Source: Geosiphon pyriformis (lineage: Eukaryota > Glomeromycota > Glomeromycetes > Archaeosporales > Geosiphonaceae). From it: 64,000 bases of DNA. A program made the translations under genes and the position numbers. Shown one piece after another: positions 59,650-64,000 of this stretch (positions within the stretch are counted from its first letter, which is position 1; every line of letters starts with the position of its first letter). Location: NCBI GenBank assembly GCA_016748015.1, contig JAAOMT010000718.1, positions 124,001-188,000 on the forward strand, written 5' to 3'. The notes below the pieces were generated by a model that worked only from the letters and a program-made list of their open reading frames with translations, did not search any database and was not told where the DNA came from.

Positions 59650-60484
59650 TTTTTTTCCTTTTCCCTTATCTTCGTTCTATTCCCAACTGGAAGTTTCTTC
59701 TTGTTCGTTGTCGGTCCAAGTCAGATTGTTGGTTTCCCAGGTAAGTTCAGTTGTCTGCTTTCTTTTCTCGTTGTTATCCCAAGAGAGTATTGGTGGCAGC
59801 TCATTGTGTTCTTCGTCAGCCCATGACACTTGGTAGGCTTCCCAGGTAGGTTTTGGTTTTTTTTCCTCAAAGTCAATTAATGGTGTTGTGGTGTTGGTAG
59901 CCTTGAAGTGGCCACACATTGCTGGTACACACGTGTGTTGCCCGTTCTGACTGAGTTGGAGCTCTTGTGTATTTCAATCCAGAGTGGCATTTGTCTTGGA
60001 CAGCCAGTCATTACCAACTAGAGCTTGGTATTGGGTGGCTTCCATAACGAGTACTTTGATTGGTACTATGATGCTGTTAATTTTGATTGGTAAGTCATCG
60101 ATTTCGCCGATTGGAGTCTTGGTCACTCTATTAGCCGTGATGATTCTGGTGCTAGCAGCTTGATCAACTCAGCGACCTAATTGATCCATGAGTTGTCATG
60201 TGATGATGCTGCCTACTAAACCACTGTCAAGAATTAGTTTGATATGATGTTCATCAATTTTTGCATCAGTGTACATGGCAGTAATTGGCTTTTCTTCCAG
60301 TGTAGCTCCACTAAATAATGGTGTGTTTGACAGTTTCTCAAGTTCGAATGGAAAAATGGCATCCAGTGATTCGTCGTTGATGACTGTTGCTGGTGGAATA
60401 TTGCTAGTATGTGTTTGTTGTTTTTGGGTGGGTTCCTGGTTGCTGGGTGAGGCATTTTTTGGGGTAACCAGGAGACTTAAATAG
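59650..60484 (-). pseudogene. Protease and W-acidic tail of element C
   Basis: The active site reads LILDSGLVGSIIT followed by a stop (near 60200). Downstream are YQALVGNDWL-type residues (60040) and a tail (59919-59677) with four tryptophan-acid units: VSWADEEH, LSWDNNE, LTWETNN and LTWTDNE. Confidence 0.72.
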
Positions 60485-60499
60485 TTCTGAGAATTCGGG

Positions 60500-62690
60500 T
60501 TTTGGGGATTCCTGGTGCCTGAATTTCATTGACAAGATTCTGTTTGATTGAAGAAACTGGAGATTGGCTAATGAACTATCATCAACGATCTCCAGTTTTG
60601 CTGTGTGATTCTCGGCCTTTGGACTCCACTGGCCGGTAAGTTTTGTGGCAAAGTCTGAATCATTTGGGGTTGATAGATTGTTGGCGGTTGTGGTTGATAC
60701 ATTACCTGTGGCTGTTGCTGATAAATTGGGGCCATTGGTTGATAAATTGGCACTTGATATACTGGTGGTTGATAAATTGATTACTATGTTATTGGCAGGT
60801 AAGTAGTTTGATATTGTGTTGAGTTTGATTGATGATTCGGAGTTGAGAACTGGTAATCGAGTTTTTGATATTGATTTCCTGATCATTGATTATTTAAATG
60901 TTGGTGGCAGTCAATTTGAATATGTCCTTGTTTACCATAATAATGGCAGATATGTGTTTTTTGTTGCCACTGTTGATTGGTTGATGAAGATGGATGTGGT
61001 TAATTTTGGCCACGAGTAGAGCTTCCTTGATTGTTGTATTGTTGTGGAGGCTGATAAATGGCATGATTGTCAGTTAAGTATTCTTTTAATCTCTTATTAA
61101 TTGTTTCACTGAACTTCTCCAATTTGGAATCCAATTCAGATAATCCGTTCATTACTAGATTAATGACTTGGGCGTGGTTGGCCTCTGACTCCATGGATTC
61201 AAAATCTTTGGTGCATGTGACTGCATCTTGAAATGTGTCTGGATGCAATGGATGTACATATTGCAGGATGCTGTTGTGCAGACCACAGATAAACTGGTTA
61301 AGGATCTATGGTGCTGTGAAGTAGTTGGTGTCAATTGCTTGAATTTGGTGCAGATTTCGATAGAAGCATTCCAGATAAGTGGTGACTGCTTCAGTTTCTC
61401 TTTGTTTCATGGTGGTGAATGTGTTGACTAGGCAATTGATGCTGTTATTGTTGCTGAAGTATCTCAGGAATTCTACTTTGAAGGCATCAAAATCTTGTGG
61501 TTTATTAATCAAGCTCTGGTACCATGAATTAGCGGTATCCTTAAGAAAGTAGGGAATGGCTTGTATTACTTGGGCGTCATTCCATCTGTTGGCTGCAATA
61601 GTCTTTTCTATATTATTCAGCCATACTTGAGCATCATTCTCTTTGCCAGTAAAGTTGTCAAGTTTTGCAATTGGTGCATAGGCCATTGGATCTAAGTTGA
61701 GTGGTTGTGGTGGCTGTTGCTGGAGTTGTTGAAGAGGTAACAGTTGTTGGAGTGGTACTTGAGGTGGTTGAATTGGCTCACTGATAGGCTCAATTGGTGG
61801 TTGATCAATAACAATAACTGGAGGTAGGTTTTACTGATAAATTAACTCAGGGTTTTGATTTCTTTGATTTGGCGGAGTTTGAATATTCAGCATTTCAATT
61901 TCCAAATTTTCTAAATGTTGCTGAGTTTGAATGTTCAGGTTTTCTAGGATCAGATTTTGGTAATTAAATTCCTGATCCTCATCTTCTTTTTCTTTTGATT
62001 CAGTAATTTCTCAGGGACTGATGATTCTGAAATCTGGCTGATGAGGTGGTGATCGAAATCCTGATGGTGTTGGTAATCTTGATTTAAATCCTTCAAAATA
62101 ATTGCCATATGCTCCTAATAGTTTGTTTTTCTTTTGTTTACTCTGAAACGCAATTCTTGTTAGCAGTGTTTTTGTACTAGTGGATGCATCTGCTGATGCG
62201 ATGTTAATGGTACTTCTTGGTGTGTGATAGTATGATAGATATATTGGAGATTCAATTCTTTGTTTCTTCCAGTTAAGAATTTGTATTCCTTTGGGTGTTA
62301 CTGCTGGTGTCTGTAGTCTTCTCTTGCCCTTGTCCTGATAAGTAATAGGGAATGTCCTTTGTGTATATCTTTTAATTTCTTGGTTGATTTCTCTGATGAT
62401 GAGTGCAAAGCTGTGATTTCTTGGTAAGTTGGTGTGTTGGATTAGTTCCGAATAGAAATTTTCTCTTGCTAATTCAATGTCAACTGGTCTTCCTAAGAAA
62501 TCGGTAATTCTTTCATTGACATAGAAGTTGAAAGCTGATTCTGCTGGGTAATAGTTGTTGTTTAGGCCTAGCTGCTGGCTGTACTGTTAAAATAAGGATT
62601 TTGTGAATCCTAGATGGTTTGTCCCTATTATTTCTGATTCTGCCACTTTTGGTTTGGTGTTGTTGGTGCTGGTTCTCTGTAGGATTATAT
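60500..62690 (-). pseudogene. Gag of element C
   Basis: Core parts at 61686-61306 (LDNFTGKENDAQVWLNNIEK, AIPYFLKDTANSWYQSL) and 61248-61000, a degenerate zinc knuckle near 60940 (CHYYGKQGHIQIDC) and a proline/tyrosine/glutamine-rich tail. As in elements A and B, no early ATG is present in the frame after the PBS. It is broken by several stops. Confidence 0.72.
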
Positions 62691-62698
62691 CTCACAGG

Positions 62699-62766
62699 GA
62701 GCACCAAATGTTATAGATAATTATTTCTGCTATTGAATTAAATAACAAACCTGTAACTTGGTGCTC
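62699..62766 (-). promoter_or_regulatory. PBS and U5 hairpin of element C
   Basis: GAGCACCAA (62699-62707) next to the LTR pairs with TTGGTGCTC (62758-62766) inside the LTR. The LTR-end part of the stem (GTTATAG versus CTGTAAC) has partly decayed. Confidence 0.65.
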
Positions 62767-63563
62767 AAAGCTACTTCCATGAATGAAGTTCTGTAAGTAT
62801 TGTATCTGAAGATTTTAATGGAGTCCTTTGTATAATGGATAAAGATTCAATAGTGTCGATAGTAAATGTATCTTTTCAAGAGTTTTTCCAATTTTTTTCT
62901 CAGCATGGTGGCTGGATTTAGTCTGGCAGTTGTGCCCTTCTGGTAAGCTATCCGATAATATATAAAATCCTACTCTTATTTCTGGGTCTTTTACCAGGCT
63001 ATCCTTGACATTAATAACTTAGTGCTTAATCTTTTAATCAATTAGTATACAACAACAAAATCAAAAGAAAGAAAATAAAATAAAGAAAATAAAATAAAGA
63101 AAATAGAGAAAATAAGCCAAGGCAATTTGGTATGTTAGTATTTTATTAATAGCCATGATCAAGAGCTATTGTTCCAGCGTGGTTAAGTATCAATTACTAT
63201 CAACATGAAGTGTTGATAGTGGAGAGTGGTTTTGAGATATGAAATATTGATTTATTTGATGATTTGTGTTCTGGGCTAAAAATTCTGTTTTTTTTGTTTC
63301 TAATACTACTGTTATATATACATAATTAAGATTCCTCAATTCCTCAATTCTTTATGACAGGAATCCTGGAATTTCTGTAATCCTGCAATTCCTATGAGAG
63401 GAATCCTGAAATTCTGGAATTCTGCAATCCCTTATCGGGAAATCCTGAAATTCTTGGAATCTTGTAATTCCTGAAAGGAATCCTGGAATTCCATATTTAC
63501 TATGCCTATTTCTGATTGACTAATAATCATGCTAATATATTTCCTATATTTCTATGAGTAACA
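62709..63563 (-). repeat. 5' LTR of Gypsy element C
   Basis: 855 bases, TGTTATAGATAATT to GAGTAACA; hairpin at 63196-63220 and GGAATTCC array at about 63355-63495. Confidence 0.92.
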
Positions 63564-64000
63564 ATGTTAAAAGTAGAATTTCATTGAATAAAACAATCCA
63601 GAATAGATTTATGGTATTTAATTTGATATATATTACAGATGTATTTAGAAAACTTAAAACATTGAGACAAAATATGGATTGCAGAATTAAGTTCTTTATC
63701 TTTAATTTATACAAAGTTTATATTAAGAAAATTTCAAGTAAATATATTTAGTTTAGTAGTTCTGCAAGAAAATAGTTTATGTATATATTTTAAAACCATA
63801 TATTTATCTGTTTTTTTTTGTTCACTTAAATTTATTAAAATAGTTCTATACTTTATTTTGAAAACTATGTTTACCAAATATATTAATATTTGAATTATTT
63901 GAATTATCAAATTTTATTATTTTGAATTTTGAATCTTTGATAATATTAAATGATATCAACAATGAATTTATTTTGGTAAATTGAAAAGTAGAATTGTTAT
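63564..64000. other. AT-rich flank, no gene
   Basis: Begins with the ATGT target duplication, then AT-rich DNA. A 65-codon plus-strand frame at 63554-63751 starts inside the LTR and has no supporting motif. Confidence 0.55.

Larger units (their letters stand above)
53431..63563 (-). mobile_element. Ty3/Gypsy element C (two LTRs, minus strand)
   Basis: LTRs at 53431-54298 and 62709-63563 flank an internal region colinear with element B. The target duplication ATGT is exact (53427-53430 and 63564-63567). The LTRs differ from those of B near their inner end (CTACTTCCGTGGAT-type segment in place of CTAATTGCAGTTGA), so C is a subfamily of B. Stops and frameshifts occur in every ORF. Confidence 0.93.

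Overview
The window looks like a piece of a nuclear genome from an arbuscular mycorrhizal fungus, most likely Rhizophagus (Glomeromycotina). The base composition is very AT-rich. Genes carry many short introns of about 60-100 bases, and the flanks are filled with decayed Ty3/Gypsy and RNase H-bearing LINE retrotransposons. I could run no search, so the species call is inference.

Layout. (1) About 336-27178: one LINE on the minus strand (ORF1 with an RRM-like fold, APE-type endonuclease, reverse transcriptase, RNase H). Two Ty3/Gypsy elements split it: family A (13238-23081) sits inside the RT domain and family B (1136-11246) near the C-terminus. Removing each insertion with one 4-base target copy restores the LINE reading frame. 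(2) 27179-29900: very AT-rich DNA with a relic of a second LINE 3' end. (3) 29920-48971: an island of eight host genes. In order they are an 18-exon gene of uncertain identity (possibly a Fanconi core-complex subunit), SGT1, aspartate-semialdehyde dehydrogenase, a cytochrome b2-type L-lactate dehydrogenase, the U11/U12 snRNP 48K protein, MAF1, a PHO13/phosphoglycolate-phosphatase-type HAD phosphatase and a cytochrome P450. (4) 49150-50041: a broken Tc1/mariner transposase. (5) 50042-53430: AT-rich DNA containing an ancient, transition-eroded Gypsy relic. (6) 53431-63563: a second family-B-like Gypsy element (C) with both LTRs and a 4-base target duplication.

Two threads stand out. First, the minor spliceosome: the window encodes a clear U11-48K homologue (CHHC zinc finger plus the conserved C-terminal basic segment). 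About 9 kb away, the 18-exon gene has a 72-base intron with AT-AC ends, an ATATCC-type donor and a TTCTTTAAC branch site. Using it keeps the whole 969-codon frame open. Second, the Gypsy elements of both families share an unusual plan: gag, protease, a conserved cysteine-rich domain, dUTPase, RT-RNase H, integrase, then a third ORF of unknown function that ends at the polypurine tract. Their gag frames are open from the primer-binding region but have no early AUG. In families B and C the primer-binding site is complementary to a segment of its own U5, forming a hairpin across the LTR junction.

The host genes are housekeeping functions (co-chaperone, amino-acid synthesis, lactate oxidation, splicing, Pol III control, metabolite repair, P450 oxidation) in mixed orientations, with no sign of an operon or pathway cluster. 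All transposon ORFs seen carry stops or frameshifts, so every copy here appears dead. No tRNA, rRNA or CRISPR array was recognised.
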